From positions 434,001 to 498,000 of the forward strand of contig NZ_JAKRVX010000001.1 of the NCBI RefSeq assembly GCF_023638035.1: a stretch of 64,000 nucleotides of DNA. Direction: 5' to 3'. Position 1 is the first letter of the stretch. Each line of letters opens with the position of its first letter. Position numbers and translations under genes: made by a program. The notes under the pieces were generated by a model that saw nothing but the letters and a program-made list of their open reading frames with translations, did not search any database and was not told the DNA's origin. Source of the stretch: Natronocalculus amylovorans. Lineage in GTDB: Archaea > Halobacteriota > Halobacteria > Halobacteriales > Haloferacaceae. Shown piece by piece: positions 51,857 through 61,985 of this stretch.

Positions 51857-54664
51857 CTATTCAGATGAGGTGGTAAGCGATGCGTCTAACATTGATTTGA
51901 GTCCACGTCGGAGTGTCCGGTGAAACGTTGACGCAGTAATATCAAGCCGTTCCGCAAGCTCGGACCCAGATACCGCACGAGGTGTTTCAAAATATCCAGA
52001 GATGTATGCTGTTTGAAGAATATCCAACTCACGCGTGCTAAGTTCATTTCTGAGAGCAGTTTGGAAATCTTCGATCGATCGTGGAGGGTGCTCACGTTGC
52101 TGTTTTGCGGTCAGTGTGAACGAGTCATATGCTCCTCCAACCTCAGAGATAAAATCACTCACAAGCGTTGCACTTGGAATGCTCACTGTTGCATCAAATC
52201 CTCTTGTGTTTGCAGTGAGTGAAATAAGCGCGCCGCTATGCGCAAGCAGAACGTCAAATAATGCGATATTAGTCACATGAACTGCAACAGTTGGTTTTGG
52301 GTCTTCGAGCAAAACTGTCGCATGGGAAACTCGGTCGAAATCAGTCAACCGAGAAAGAAGCTCATTTGTAGTGTGCTCAGTCGTTTCAACGGTTACGAAA
52401 ATGCGTGAGGTACCATCATCAAGCGCAATGAGACCAGAGTGTGTAATCGTTCCATTAACAGCCTGTGCAAATTGTGCAAATATTGATTCCGGGTCAGATA
52501 TTGTAAATGAAACTTCAACCAGCTCATCGCTGATCATCGCCGCGTGTCGCTCGGTAGATGCGATTGCATAGCCGATCGTCTCACCGACTTCCGAGAGTGC
52601 ATCGCGCTCTCTGGATCCAAACGCATTGGCTCGGTCCGCGAAGATCTCTAAAACCCCATATACGTGTGAACCATCGAGTAGTGGCACCGCAGCAACTGAA
52701 CCATATCTATTTCGGAGGGCGTGTCTCCGCCGTGGCTGTGAGACTGAGCCAACAATGTCGGATTCAACAACCGTTGTTGCAGTTTGTGCAGCCCGCAGTG
52801 CACGTGCTGTAGTATCAACATCGGTGGTTGTATGCCTGCGATCAATGCCTGCGGTTTCAACCTCTGTAAGTGCCGCTTCAATTCGATCGTACCGAAGCAT
52901 TCTTGCAAACTGGTATGTCCGAGTGCCAGCAAGCGTTGCACACACACTCTGTTCGATTTCTGTTCGGGTGTTCGATCGGACAAGCGTATTTGTTACAGAT
53001 CGTGTGACCTCAGTTATTCGGTGTAACCGCTCGAGCTCTTCGTTTCTGGTTTCAAGCGTGCGTTCGCGTTGTCGGAGTGTCTCTTCTCGCTCACAACGAG
53101 CCATTGCTGCAGCAGCGTTCGCACAGAGTAGCTCTGCAAGTTGCATCCGTTCTCCATTCACTGGGGTATCTTCTGTCGAGCCAACGGTGAGGACACCATC
53201 GTTTCCAACCGGGATTGCAACAATATAATTAAAAAGTGTCGTCGACCCGTCAACCACAGATGGAACCGATACCTGTTCTTCGATTTCAACGGCGTTGTTT
53301 TCAAATGCACGCCACGCAACAGAGTCGCCGTTTTCAGCGCTAACCGGACCTTGCACATACTCGGTTGCATCATCAGTGACAGACGCAGGATAGAGTTGGT
53401 AGCTTGTAGGATCAAAAAGATAACAGCCAGCAAGCGAATGGTTCAGAATTGTCGATGCTGCAGTGACCGTAATACGAGCAATATCGACAGTTGTTTCTGC
53501 AGACATCATCTCTTGGGTTGCGTCATGAAGCGACGTTAATGTCTGTTCGTACTGCTTTCGGGTGGTGATATCTTTGCTTGTCCCAACAATCCGGACAATC
53601 TCTCCAGCCTCTCGGACCAAAAATGCCTGATCCCGAACCCAACGAATTGATCCATCGGGTCGAACAATTCGGTACTCCTCATCGTACTCTCTCTGTGTCT
53701 GTTTCTCAATCGCGGTATTAATCCGATCGCGGTCGTCTGGGTGGACATTATCAAGAAATGAGTAAGCGTCATTCAACAACGACTCACAGGAACGACCCCA
53801 GATATCCGCGTATGCAGGGCTGACATAGAGCATCTTAGATTTGTCGGGTGTAGAAATCCAAAAGACCTCATCGATGTGGGTTGCAAGTTCGTGAAATCGT
53901 TTTTCTTCCCGCTCGAGCTGTTCTCTCATCTCGATCTCGCTGGTAATGTCTTGAGTCACAACCATCCCTTGGACAACCGCACCAGCATCGTTTCGGACCG
54001 GTGAGGACATCACTCGGTAGGAGCGGTCATCTGCAGGCACATCTAACTCGATCGACTCCGATCGGCCCTCGATGGCAGATTGATAGACTGGTTTGAGTTT
54101 TTCGTAAACGCTCGTCTCGAAGACTTCATCCAGTGTTTTACCAATAAAATCGGATGGTTCATAATCAATTTCAGAGAATAACTGCCCTTCGCTAAGCGTA
54201 AATCGAAGTGAGTCATCATATAAATGGACAGTTCCATTTGGAAAACTCTCAATGAGTGTTCGATACATCTCTTCACGGTGGTTTATTGCATTAGTTACTA
54301 TTGGATTATTGTTAGCTGGTGCAAAAAGGAGCGCTACACCGTCCTCAACCGAAACTGCGGTTATTCCGATCTTAGTGGAAGTTTTGCGTAGCCCGACCCG
54401 GAGTTGCAGTTGGTCATCAGCGGTTGTCTCCGAAAGCGGTGTGAGAATATCCGCGTGAAAATCGAACGATACGGATAGATGCGACTGAATCGCGGTTGCA
54501 ACAAGCGAGTCAACCGAACGTTCAAAGACAGACGGTATGTGCTCGTTTGCATGTCGGATGACCCCTTTTTTGTCAACAATAACTACTGGTTCCGAGAGGG
54601 CCGCAAAAAAATCCGAAGAGACGGTCTGCTCGAACGTCGGGTGATTACGTGAAGCAGATGGCAT
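51857..54664 (-). CDS. Bat-like sensor-regulator (PAS/GAF with HTH_10)
   Basis: The 935-residue soluble protein is of the bacterio-opsin activator type. Three PAS-like domains (about 15-110, 130-245, 250-375; the third contains EYRIVRPDGSIRWVRDQAFLVREAGEIVRIVGTSKDIT) are followed by two GAF-like domains (about 380-525, 560-700), a Bat domain (about 705-870) and a C-terminal HTH_10 (LSTRELDILQTAYISGYFETPRAVSGSELAERLDITASTFHRTLRRGLKSML). It likely senses light, redox or small molecules and binds DNA directly. No bacteriorhodopsin gene is nearby, so the target is unknown. Start at the ATG at 54664. Confidence 0.9.
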   Translation of the reverse strand: MPSASRNHPTFEQTVSSDFFAALSEPVVIVDKKGVIRHANEHIPSVFERSVDSLVATAIQSHLSVSFDFHADILTPLSETTADDQLQLRVGLRKTSTKIGITAVSVEDGVALLFAPANNNPIVTNAINHREEMYRTLIESFPNGTVHLYDDSLRFTLSEGQLFSEIDYEPSDFIGKTLDEVFETSVYEKLKPVYQSAIEGRSESIELDVPADDRSYRVMSSPVRNDAGAVVQGMVVTQDITSEIEMREQLEREEKRFHELATHIDEVFWISTPDKSKMLYVSPAYADIWGRSCESLLNDAYSFLDNVHPDDRDRINTAIEKQTQREYDEEYRIVRPDGSIRWVRDQAFLVREAGEIVRIVGTSKDITTRKQYEQTLTSLHDATQEMMSAETTVDIARITVTAASTILNHSLAGCYLFDPTSYQLYPASVTDDATEYVQGPVSAENGDSVAWRAFENNAVEIEEQVSVPSVVDGSTTLFNYIVAIPVGNDGVLTVGSTEDTPVNGERMQLAELLCANAAAAMARCEREETLRQRERTLETRNEELERLHRITEVTRSVTNTLVRSNTRTEIEQSVCATLAGTRTYQFARMLRYDRIEAALTEVETAGIDRRHTTTDVDTTARALRAAQTATTVVESDIVGSVSQPRRRHALRNRYGSVAAVPLLDGSHVYGVLEIFADRANAFGSRERDALSEVGETIGYAIASTERHAAMISDELVEVSFTISDPESIFAQFAQAVNGTITHSGLIALDDGTSRIFVTVETTEHTTNELLSRLTDFDRVSHATVLLEDPKPTVAVHVTNIALFDVLLAHSGALISLTANTRGFDATVSIPSATLVSDFISEVGGAYDSFTLTAKQQREHPPRSIEDFQTALRNELSTRELDILQTAYISGYFETPRAVSGSELAERLDITASTFHRTLRRGLKSMLDASLTTSSE

Positions 54665-54706
54665 ACCAAGTGTAGGCAGACGGCACTATTAACAGTCGTG
54701 CCCCTA

Positions 54707-54892
54707 CTATGCCATTCCAAACAGTTTCATGACACTTGTTGCAATGCCGCGAGCGACAAGGGCAACGCCCGCAAATGCAAGCATCAATCCAGCCCCAATA
54801 ATGGGATCCTGAACGGAGACAAGTGCGACGCCAAAAATAACGAGTACAATACCACCAATCCCCGTGTAACCGAGGGTTTTGATCGCGCTCAT
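54707..54892 (-). CDS. Small two-helix membrane protein
   Basis: The 61-residue protein MSAIKTLGYTGIGGIVLVIFGVALVSVQDPIIGAGLMLAFAGVALVARGIATSVMKLFGMA has two glycine-rich membrane helices joined by SVQDP and fits a short haloarchaeal family (I believe DUF7470). The ATG at 54892 is chosen over longer frames. A TATA-like GGATTTATTTGG on the minus strand at about 54912-54923 is 20-30 bases upstream. It is divergent from the eIF1A gene. Function unknown. Confidence 0.7.
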   Translation of the reverse strand: MSAIKTLGYTGIGGIVLVIFGVALVSVQDPIIGAGLMLAFAGVALVARGIATSVMKLFGMA

Positions 54893-54959
54893 ACCGCTAT
54901 CAGCCGGAACGGCCAAATAAATCCTCTGGGTTTCGATCGGAAGCGTCCGATATCCCTCG

Positions 54960-54967
54960 TATTTAAC
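54960..54967 (+). promoter_or_regulatory. TATA-like box of the eIF1A operon
   Basis: TATTTAAC lies 27-34 bases before the ATG at 54994. Confidence 0.5.
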
Positions 54968-54993
54968 CCGTGGGGTCACGAACCCTGTCACAC

Positions 54994-55278
54994 ATGACGG
55001 AGAACGATAGTCGACGTGATCTCCGAATGCCAAACGACGATGAGGTGTTCGCAGAGGTTACGAACATGCTCGGCGCGAATCGTGTCAAAGTTCGTTGTGC
55101 AGATGGTGTCGAGCGGACCGCAAGGATCCCTGGCCGAATGCAGAAACGGATCTGGATTCGAGAGAACGATATTGTCCTTGTTGAGCCGTGGGATTGGCAA
55201 GATGAGAAAGCCGATATCAGCTGGCGATACGAAAAGTCCGAAGCCGATCAACTTCGACGCGAAGGCCACATTCAATAA
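54994..55278 (+). CDS. Translation initiation factor aIF1A
   Basis: aIF1A helps bind initiator tRNA and mRNA on the small ribosomal subunit. The 94-residue protein is an OB fold: [82 protein letters not shown]. All family signature residues are visible. The ATG at 54994 (MTENDSRRD) is chosen over an extension to 54970, on promoter position. The RIO1 kinase gene follows 89 bases later on the same strand. Confidence 0.95.
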   Translation: MTENDSRRDLRMPNDDEVFAEVTNMLGANRVKVRCADGVERTARIPGRMQKRIWIRENDIVLVEPWDWQDEKADISWRYEKSEADQLRREGHIQ

Positions 55279-55367
55279 AAATACGATTTTTGATTCAGTC
55301 ACCTCCAGAGCAACAGCACCAGTCAACCACCGACGCTTTTGAGAGTCCATCCCATAGATGTGTGTAG

Positions 55368-56231
55368 ATGACAGATGAGTTCGGGATGATCGAACCGGAT
55401 GCTGTTGATGGATTTGGTGACGAGTGGGAAGAGATCGATGTCACAGATACTGAAGCAGACCGAATTGCTCGAAAGCGTGACCGATCGTTCAATGAGTTCC
55501 GCGAACGAATAAAAGATAATGAGCGGCTAAAAGTTGAACAGTCAGTCTTTGATGATGCAACCTATGCTGCCATTTATAAACTCGTCCAAGATGGGTATAT
55601 CTCCGCGTTCGGTGGCCCGATCTCAACTGGAAAAGAAGCCAATGTGTACGAGGCACTAGGTGAAGACGATCGAGAAATCGCGGTGAAGATCTATCGTATC
55701 AGTGCCTCTGACTTCCGGCAGATGCGAGACTACCTCGAAGGTGACCCTCGGTTTCAGGGAATTGGGAACAAAAAAAGTCAAGTTGTGCTTGCATGGACAC
55801 GCAAGGAGTTTGCAAATCTTGAGCGAGCGGCAAAAGCAGGCGTTCGTGTCCCGACGCCGATCGCCGTCCAGCGGAACGTCTTAGTGATGGAACTTGTTGG
55901 GCAAGCAGACGACCGTGCGCGACGGCTTGCAGAAGTCAACGTCGAAAATCCACAAACCGCATATGAGGTTGTTCGTGAGTACATGCGTCGACTATACCGG
56001 GCAGGGCTTGTCCATGGCGATCTCTCCGAGTACAATATGATTATCCACGACGGGGAACTCGTTGTGATTGATCTTGGCCAAGCAGTGACAGTCCACCACC
56101 CGAATGCGGACGATTTCCTTGAGCGTGATTGCCGAAATATCGCATCATTCTTTTCAAAACAGGGGCTACCGACGGCAGGTGAGGAGCTATACGACTTTGT
56201 CACGACACCGGATCCAGACCCGACAAACTAG
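55368..56231 (+). CDS. RIO1-type serine/threonine protein kinase
   Basis: RIO1 is an atypical kinase/ATPase needed for maturation of the small ribosomal subunit. The 287-residue protein has a nucleotide loop GPISTGKEANVYEAL, the ATP lysine in IAVKIYRIS, the RIO1 flexible region (FRQMRDYLEGDPRFQGIGNKKSQVVLAWTRKEFANLERA), the catalytic loop VHGDLSEYNMII and the metal-binding VIDLGQAV. All catalytic residues are present. It lies between aIF1A and a KH protein, the usual archaeal ribosome-assembly cluster. Confidence 0.95.
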   Translation: MTDEFGMIEPDAVDGFGDEWEEIDVTDTEADRIARKRDRSFNEFRERIKDNERLKVEQSVFDDATYAAIYKLVQDGYISAFGGPISTGKEANVYEALGEDDREIAVKIYRISASDFRQMRDYLEGDPRFQGIGNKKSQVVLAWTRKEFANLERAAKAGVRVPTPIAVQRNVLVMELVGQADDRARRLAEVNVENPQTAYEVVREYMRRLYRAGLVHGDLSEYNMIIHDGELVVIDLGQAVTVHHPNADDFLERDCRNIASFFSKQGLPTAGEELYDFVTTPDPDPTN

Positions 56232-56302
56232 GCCGCGTTGGTTGATCACATACGGCCCAATTAACGAACACCCTTAAAACCGTTCAACGGGTAACTCTGC
56301 TC

Positions 56303-56845
56303 ATGCAACACGTCACAATTCCGCAGGATCGGATCGGTGTCCTCATCGGTGAGGGCGGGGAGACGATGCGGGAGATTGAGTCCCGTGCGGAAGTCCGACT
56401 CGATATTGATTCGGAGTCAGGCTCTGTCGCCGTCGAAACTGTTGGCGATCCTGTGAAAGGACTCACAGCCCCGGATATTGTCCGTGCGATCGGCCGTGGG
56501 TTCAAACCACAAACCGCACTGACACTGCTTGATGGCGATCTCCGGATGTTCGATCTGATAAATCTTGACGCACAAACACGAAATAAGAACGATCTCCGAC
56601 GGCAAAAAGGCCGACTCATTGGAGAGAACGGTCGAACCCGCGAGCTGATGGAAGAGCTTACCGGTGCACATGTTGTAATCTACGGTTCGACACTTGGGAT
56701 CATTGGTGAGGCGGAAGAAGTGGATGTCGTCAGACAGGCAGTCTCAATGATTCTCGATGGTGCACCACACGGTACCGTGTATTCATTCCTTGAACGCAAA
56801 CATAACGAACTCACCGGCGGGCCAGACCTCGGAAATCCACGATAA
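56303..56845 (+). CDS. KH-domain RNA-binding protein (Pno1/Dim2-like)
   Basis: The 180-residue protein contains two KH domains. The first has GVLIGEGGETMREIESRAEVRLDIDSESGSVAVE with the GxxG loop GEGG. The second has KGRLIGENGRTRELMEELTGAHVVIYGSTLGIIGE with GENG. The order and spacing match archaeal relatives of Pno1/Dim2, which help process small-subunit rRNA. It lies 71 bases past RIO1, with a TATA-like CTTAAAA (about 56273), so it may also have its own promoter. Confidence 0.9.
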   Translation: MQHVTIPQDRIGVLIGEGGETMREIESRAEVRLDIDSESGSVAVETVGDPVKGLTAPDIVRAIGRGFKPQTALTLLDGDLRMFDLINLDAQTRNKNDLRRQKGRLIGENGRTRELMEELTGAHVVIYGSTLGIIGEAEEVDVVRQAVSMILDGAPHGTVYSFLERKHNELTGGPDLGNPR

Positions 56846-56927
56846 CATATACCATACACTATCCCTCATCATTGTCAACACTCACCACGGCCTCGTCTTG
56901 GGGTTTTGGTTTCAAAATGCGTTGCTT

Positions 56928-56934
56928 TTTTATA
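56928..56934 (+). promoter_or_regulatory. TATA box of the thermosome gene
   Basis: TTTTATA lies 27-33 bases before the ATG at 56961. Between it and the start is the inverted repeat AATCATT-G-AATGATT (56946-56960), which would lie near the transcription start. Confidence 0.6.
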
Positions 56935-56945
56935 GAAGGGCAAAC

Positions 56946-56960
56946 AATCATTGAATGATT
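56946..56960. promoter_or_regulatory. 15-base inverted repeat at the thermosome start
   Basis: AATCATTGAATGATT is a perfect 7+7 inverted repeat with one central G ending directly before the ATG at 56961. It is well placed to block initiation if bound. Whether it is functional is unknown. Confidence 0.45.
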
Positions 56961-58640
56961 ATGTCTCAGCGACAGCGTATGGGTAACCAGCCTATGATCG
57001 TACTTTCGGAGGACAGCCAGCGCACATCAGGGAAAGATGCGCAGACGATGAACATCTCCGCAGGAAAAGCCGTCGCAGAGTCCGTTCGGACGACGCTTGG
57101 CCCAAAAGGAATGGACAAGATGCTCGTCGACTCCGGCGGCTCTGTTGTTGTTACGAACGATGGTGTGACCATCCTCAAAGAGATGGACATTGATCATCCG
57201 GCAGCAAATATGATTGTTGAGGTCTCAGAGACCCAAGAAGACGAGGTTGGCGACGGAACAACCTCCGCTGTTGTGATCGCTGGTGAACTGCTTGACCAAG
57301 CAGAAGAACTGCTTGATTCTGATATTCACGCAACCACGATCGCACAAGGATACCGCCAAGCAGCTGAGAAAGCAAAAGAGATCGTCGAAGAGCAAGCAAT
57401 TGACGTGAGCGCAGACGATCGTGAAAAACTCCTCCAAATCGCCTCAACCGCAATGACCGGTAAAGGCGCAGAGGGCGCAAAGGACCTTCTTGCAGAACTC
57501 GTCGTTGACGCAATCCTTGCAGTCCAAGACGATGATGGAATTGATATCGAGAATGTCAACGTCGAGAAAGTCGTTGGCGGCTCGATCGATACATCCGAGC
57601 TCATCGAAGGTGTTGTCGTCGGTAAAGAGCGTGTCCACGACAATATGCCATACGGTGTTGAGGATGCAAAGATTGCAGTGTTCGACGGTGCACTCGAAGT
57701 CAAAGAGACAGAGATTGACGCAGAAGTCAACGTTACGGACCCAAGCCAGCTTCAAGAATTCCTCGACCAAGAGGAAGCACAGCTGCAGGAGATGGTCGAC
57801 CAGCTCGTTGATGCAGACGTCGATGTTGTCTTTGTTGGCGACGGAATTGACGATATGGCACAGCACTACCTTGCAGAAGCAGGCATCATCGCAGCCCGCC
57901 GTGTCAAAGATTCAGATCTGAAAGCAGTTGCCCGATCGACCGGTGCCCGCGTGATCTCCAACCTCGACGATCTTACTGAGGATGATCTTGGATTCGCAGG
58001 CTCTGTCGCACAGAAAGATATCGGTGGCGACGAGCGTCTCTTTGTTGAAGATGTTGAAGACGCAAAAAGCGTCACACTCGTTGTCCGCGGTGGAACCGAG
58101 CACGTCGTTGACGAAGTCGAACGAGCAATCGAGGACTCCCTTGGTGTTGTTCGCGCAACGCTTGAAGACGGGAAAGTGCTGCCTGGCGGTGGCGCTCCAG
58201 AGACCGAGCTTGCACTCCAGCTCCGTGACTTTGCAGACTCCGTTGGCGGCCGCGAGCAGCTTGCAGTCGAAGCGTTCGCTGACGCGCTCGAAGTCATCCC
58301 ACGCACACTCGCTGAGAACGCAGGACTCGACTCGATTGACTCGCTCGTCGAACTTCGCTCCCGTCACGACGGTGGCGAGTTCGGTGCCGGCCTCGACGCA
58401 TACACTGGCGACGTGATCGACATGGAAGCCGAGGGCGTTGTGGAGCCACTCCGTGTCAAAACCCAAGCGATCGAATCAGCAACCGAAGCAGCCGTCATGA
58501 TCCTCCGAATCGACGACGTTATTGCAGCAGGCGACCTCCGCGCCTCAACCGACGACGATGACGACGACATGCCAGCCGGCGGCGGAATGGGTGGCATGGG
58601 CGGTATGGGCGGCATGGGTGGCATGGGCGGCGCAATGTAA
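56961..58640 (+). CDS. Thermosome subunit (group II chaperonin)
   Basis: The protein has about 559 residues and belongs to the group II chaperonins, which fold proteins in a double ring using ATP. Motifs: [73 protein letters not shown], and [15 protein letters not shown]... with a GGM-repeat tail, as in haloarchaeal thermosomes. GDGTT is the ATPase motif and the catalytic Asp region is intact. The ATG at 56961 is preferred over 56955. Heat-shock control is expected for the family. Confidence 0.96.
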   Translation: MSQRQRMGNQPMIVLSEDSQRTSGKDAQTMNISAGKAVAESVRTTLGPKGMDKMLVDSGGSVVVTNDGVTILKEMDIDHPAANMIVEVSETQEDEVGDGTTSAVVIAGELLDQAEELLDSDIHATTIAQGYRQAAEKAKEIVEEQAIDVSADDREKLLQIASTAMTGKGAEGAKDLLAELVVDAILAVQDDDGIDIENVNVEKVVGGSIDTSELIEGVVVGKERVHDNMPYGVEDAKIAVFDGALEVKETEIDAEVNVTDPSQLQEFLDQEEAQLQEMVDQLVDADVDVVFVGDGIDDMAQHYLAEAGIIAARRVKDSDLKAVARSTGARVISNLDDLTEDDLGFAGSVAQKDIGGDERLFVEDVEDAKSVTLVVRGGTEHVVDEVERAIEDSLGVVRATLEDGKVLPGGGAPETELALQLRDFADSVGGREQLAVEAFADALEVIPRTLAENAGLDSIDSLVELRSRHDGGEFGAGLDAYTGDVIDMEAEGVVEPLRVKTQAIESATEAAVMILRIDDVIAAGDLRASTDDDDDDMPAGGGMGGMGGMGGMGGMGGAM

Positions 58641-58781
58641 GCGTCGGTCACTGACACACACTCCAACCCAATACGAACGCCCCTCTGAATCGGTTTTCAA
58701 CTGTCGGCCCACGACGCTCTGCGTCAGTTCCGATCTATTTTATTGCTGCGCTAAATCTCGTTATGAGAGGCATCTGTATAG

Positions 58782-59339
58782 ATGAGTGAGAAATCGAAGA
58801 TGATTGCAGGAGAGTTGTATGATCCGCAGGATCCTAACTTAGTGGCTGAGCGAGCGGACGCGCGATCGCTCACAGAAGCGTTCAATGAGACCACAGTGGA
58901 TGAACCGGAGACGCGATGGAAGCTCATCACAGAGCTATTTGGAACCGTTGGTGAGTCTATTTCTATTGAACCGACGTTTCGATGCGATTACGGATATAAT
59001 ATTCATGTCGGTGACTCCTTTTTTGCAAATTTTGATTGTGTCATGCTCGATGTGTGTCCGATCGAGATTGGTGACAACTGTATGCTCGGGCCAAGCGTCC
59101 ACATATACACGGCAACACATCCGCTCAATGCAGCCGAGCGCAGCAGTGGATTAGAGTATGGGAACCCCGTCACGATCGGCGATGCGGTGTGGATTGGTGG
59201 GCAAGCAGTGATAAACCCGGGTGTGACTGTTGGCAACCAAAGCGTCATTGCGTCAGGCGCAGTTGTCACAACAGATGTCCCTGAGGGTGTTGTCGTCGGT
59301 GGGAACCCTGCCAGCGTGGTGAAAAAGATCGAGCAGTAG
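58782..59339 (+). CDS. Sugar O-acetyltransferase (maltose acetyltransferase-like)
   Basis: The 185-residue protein has an N-terminal helical segment ([31 protein letters not shown]) typical of the maltose/galactoside acetyltransferase group, followed by a left-handed beta helix with hexapeptide repeats ([74 protein letters not shown]). The catalytic His is in TATHPL. It transfers acetyl from acetyl-CoA to a sugar. The substrate is not determined. It is convergent with the helicase gene, 2 bases between the stops. Confidence 0.88.
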   Translation: MSEKSKMIAGELYDPQDPNLVAERADARSLTEAFNETTVDEPETRWKLITELFGTVGESISIEPTFRCDYGYNIHVGDSFFANFDCVMLDVCPIEIGDNCMLGPSVHIYTATHPLNAAERSSGLEYGNPVTIGDAVWIGGQAVINPGVTVGNQSVIASGAVVTTDVPEGVVVGGNPASVVKKIEQ

Positions 59340-59341
59340 CG

Positions 59342-61399
59342 TTACCGATCGTCCTCAGCCAATTCCTGTTCGGCGACGATCTCGTATGGATCTAAGCCCT
59401 TTCGGATTCCATCGAGGTACCGGAAAGCGTCATCGGGTGAGAGGAAATGTCGAGTCACAGCACGGCCGAGCGGTGTTGGCCGAAGCCCGTCAATAAACTC
59501 CCATTCAAGCAGTTTGCCAACCGATCGTGTCGTGTCGATCTCACCGAGCATCCGATCGTTGAGCCGTTTTGCACGCTTGCCAGCGACGACAATGTTTGCC
59601 AGCGTCTCCTCTGCGCCGGCACGTTCATCATACACGTTCCGAACATCTTCCATCTCGCCTTTCAACAATTTGAACGCGACCTCATCCTCCGTCATCTCCA
59701 TTGAATTGTGATATGAACAGTCAGGCTCGACAAGCATGTAGACGGTGCCGCGATCGTGATAATCCGGCCGTCCTGCACGGCCAAGCATCTGACTGAACTC
59801 CTGAACCGAGAGCCACTCAATTCCCATCGCAAGCGTGTCAAAAATAACTTGTGAGGCTGGGAAATCAACCCCTGCTGCGAGCGCAGCAGTTGTAACCACT
59901 GCTGCTAGCTCTTGCTCTGCGAACTGTTCTTCAACGCGTTTACGCCGTTTGTAATCTAAGCCTGCATGATACGGTGCGGAGTTGTACTGCAGCTTTCGAC
60001 TAACCTCATGGCACCGTCGTCGAGAGTTCGTAAAGATGATCGTCTGTCCACGGTAGCCTTTTGAAGACTCTTGGTCGAATGCCCGCTTGACCAACCGATT
60101 CTCTATCCGTGTTTTTTCTAATGCGTCTGCGAAGGTGACGTGCCGATCGATCGGTACGGGCCGCTCCTCGAACTCAATCAGCGTCGACTCCAATTTTGAA
60201 GCGAGCCACTGTGGATTCCCAACTGTTGCGGAAAGGTAGATCCACTGTGCACCGTCATAGCTATCTGACCGCTTCGATCGATCTTCAGTGTAGTATTTGA
60301 GCCGGGAGATAAGCCCATCAAGCCGGTGTCCGCGCTCTGGCTCTTTGAGCGTGTGAACCTCGTCAATGACAACCGTTCCAATATCGCCAAGATTCTTGCC
60401 AGTTCGAAGCGCATGGTCGATCCCTTCGTAGGTTCCAACAATAACATCTGCAGATGGGTCAAAACTGCTTCCAGAGTCCGAAATTCGGCTTGCGCCAACC
60501 CTGAGTGTAACATCCAGTCCAAACTGACTATACCGCTTTTTGAAGTCCTCATGCTTTTGGTTTGCAAGCGCCACGAGCGGGACCAAAAACAGCAGTTTGC
60601 CGTGACCGTTGAGCGCACGATTGATGCCAGCAAGCTCACCAATAAGTGTCTTCCCGGTTGCGGTCGCACTGACTACGAGTTGGTCTTCACCATCAAGCAA
60701 CCCGTTTCTTACGGATAAACTCTGCACAGGCAGTAACGTCTCGAATTTGTTTGTGACCGAGTTCTTTAGTTTTGGGTGTAGGTCGAGGTCGCTTGTTGGA
60801 AACGGATTAACATCATCAACGGTTGCAGATATTTCGTCGAATTTTGTGAGTTCCGGGTCAAGTTGTCCTTGAAGTAGATTGACAATCCGTTGGAGATCAC
60901 GAACGTCCAACAGGAGCTCTTCAAGCCGCTCCTGTGCGGCCGTTGTGAACTCACCCTTATATGATAGCTCGCGCTCCAGTTCGAGCAGTGCACAGTCCGG
61001 ACAGATCTGTTCGTGGTCAGTGTCGATCGCCGTTTCATCCGTAATCGGCGAATACCGACTGTTGCGCGCACACAGACGGCAGGTTCGGACAACGAGTGCA
61101 TCAAGCTGATACCCCGAAAGCAGCTCCTTGATTTCCTTCCGGCCATGTTTTGACGTCTGTTCTGAGATGCGGATTCGAGAGGCATTGCGTGCAAGTTCAA
61201 TGAACTCGTCAGGACGCCGTGGTTCCTCTGTTGGTCCGTGCTTCTTTTTGAACTTTGCAGGTCGGGGGCCAGCATCTGTCTCTTTTACCTCAAGCTGTCC
61301 ACGAAAGACACGCTCACCATCACGGAGGACGACCACTTGGTAGCGATCGCGAGAGCCGTGTAAAAATAGCGTTCCAACCTGTGCGACCTGCTGAGACAC
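59342..61399 (-). CDS. DEAD/DEAH-box (Hel308-like) helicase with N-terminal zinc region
   Basis: The 685-residue protein has an N-terminal region of about 200 residues with a four-cysteine zinc ribbon (CRLCARN...CPDCALLE) typical of a haloarchaeal extension (DUF5814). The helicase core follows: ATATGKT (motif I), VIDEVHTL (motif II), YLSATVGNP (motif III), and motifs IV-VI including AALAAGVDFPASQVIFDTL and QMLGRAGRPDYHDRG. It is closest to Ski2/Hel308-type helicases, acting on RNA or DNA. The start is GTG. No operon partner is seen. Confidence 0.88.
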   Translation of the reverse strand: MSQQVAQVGTLFLHGSRDRYQVVVLRDGERVFRGQLEVKETDAGPRPAKFKKKHGPTEEPRRPDEFIELARNASRIRISEQTSKHGRKEIKELLSGYQLDALVVRTCRLCARNSRYSPITDETAIDTDHEQICPDCALLELERELSYKGEFTTAAQERLEELLLDVRDLQRIVNLLQGQLDPELTKFDEISATVDDVNPFPTSDLDLHPKLKNSVTNKFETLLPVQSLSVRNGLLDGEDQLVVSATATGKTLIGELAGINRALNGHGKLLFLVPLVALANQKHEDFKKRYSQFGLDVTLRVGASRISDSGSSFDPSADVIVGTYEGIDHALRTGKNLGDIGTVVIDEVHTLKEPERGHRLDGLISRLKYYTEDRSKRSDSYDGAQWIYLSATVGNPQWLASKLESTLIEFEERPVPIDRHVTFADALEKTRIENRLVKRAFDQESSKGYRGQTIIFTNSRRRCHEVSRKLQYNSAPYHAGLDYKRRKRVEEQFAEQELAAVVTTAALAAGVDFPASQVIFDTLAMGIEWLSVQEFSQMLGRAGRPDYHDRGTVYMLVEPDCSYHNSMEMTEDEVAFKLLKGEMEDVRNVYDERAGAEETLANIVVAGKRAKRLNDRMLGEIDTTRSVGKLLEWEFIDGLRPTPLGRAVTRHFLSPDDAFRYLDGIRKGLDPYEIVAEQELAEDDR

Positions 61400-61474
61400 G
61401 ATCGACTCTACGAATAGCAGGTATTTCAGCCGTTCGGCTCTCCGAGAGTGTGAAACTGAGTGACAATGTGTAAC

Positions 61475-61870
61475 CTACTCCGTGACGAGTTCGATCGAAT
61501 CCTCTCCATGGGGCACCGCACAGAGAAATGCACCAGCCGTGTCGGTTTCATTACGATACCAGTGGACGGTGCCTGCAGGAATCAAGATTGCATCACCGGC
61601 TGAAACGACGTGTTCGGTCTCTTCACCGGTTTCTGGATCACGGATGCCAACGAGATATGTCCCATCAAGAACATACTGTTCGTGTTCAACTTCATTCGTA
61701 TGCGCTGGAACCTCGCTTTGTGCCGCAAGAGTGAAGCGTCGAAGTGCAAAGTGAGGAGCACCATCACGCTCATCAAGTAAGACACCTTTTGAGAGGCCAG
61801 AAGCAGCATTCACGGGCGTGTATTCGATCGAATCACCGGATTTAATTACAGGTGTGTTTCCATTGCTCAT
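61475..61870 (-). CDS. Cupin-domain protein
   Basis: The 131-residue protein is a single cupin barrel. Motif 1 is PAHTNEVEHEQYVLDGTYLVGI (metal His and Glu), and motif 2 is GDAILIPAGTVHWYRN with its His. Cupins bind a metal and include enzymes and sugar- or hormone-binding domains; which applies is unknown. The ATG at 61870 (MSNGNTPVIKSGDSIEYTPV) is chosen. It is divergent from the site-2 protease gene, with a good promoter between them for the latter. Confidence 0.85.
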   Translation of the reverse strand: MSNGNTPVIKSGDSIEYTPVNAASGLSKGVLLDERDGAPHFALRRFTLAAQSEVPAHTNEVEHEQYVLDGTYLVGIRDPETGEETEHVVSAGDAILIPAGTVHWYRNETDTAGAFLCAVPHGEDSIELVTE

Positions 61871-61955
61871 AGACGGACGTTTGGTGAGGCCAAACTTAGT
61901 GCTGACTGTGAAATGCTCCACGGCAAGATCGTACAGCGGGAGAAACATGTCCGAG

Positions 61956-61963
61956 TTTAATAT
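61956..61963 (+). promoter_or_regulatory. TATA box of the site-2 protease gene
   Basis: TTTAATAT lies 23-30 bases before the ATG at 61986. Confidence 0.6.
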
Positions 61964-61985
61964 TCTGGACTGAGTAGGTGTAGCT

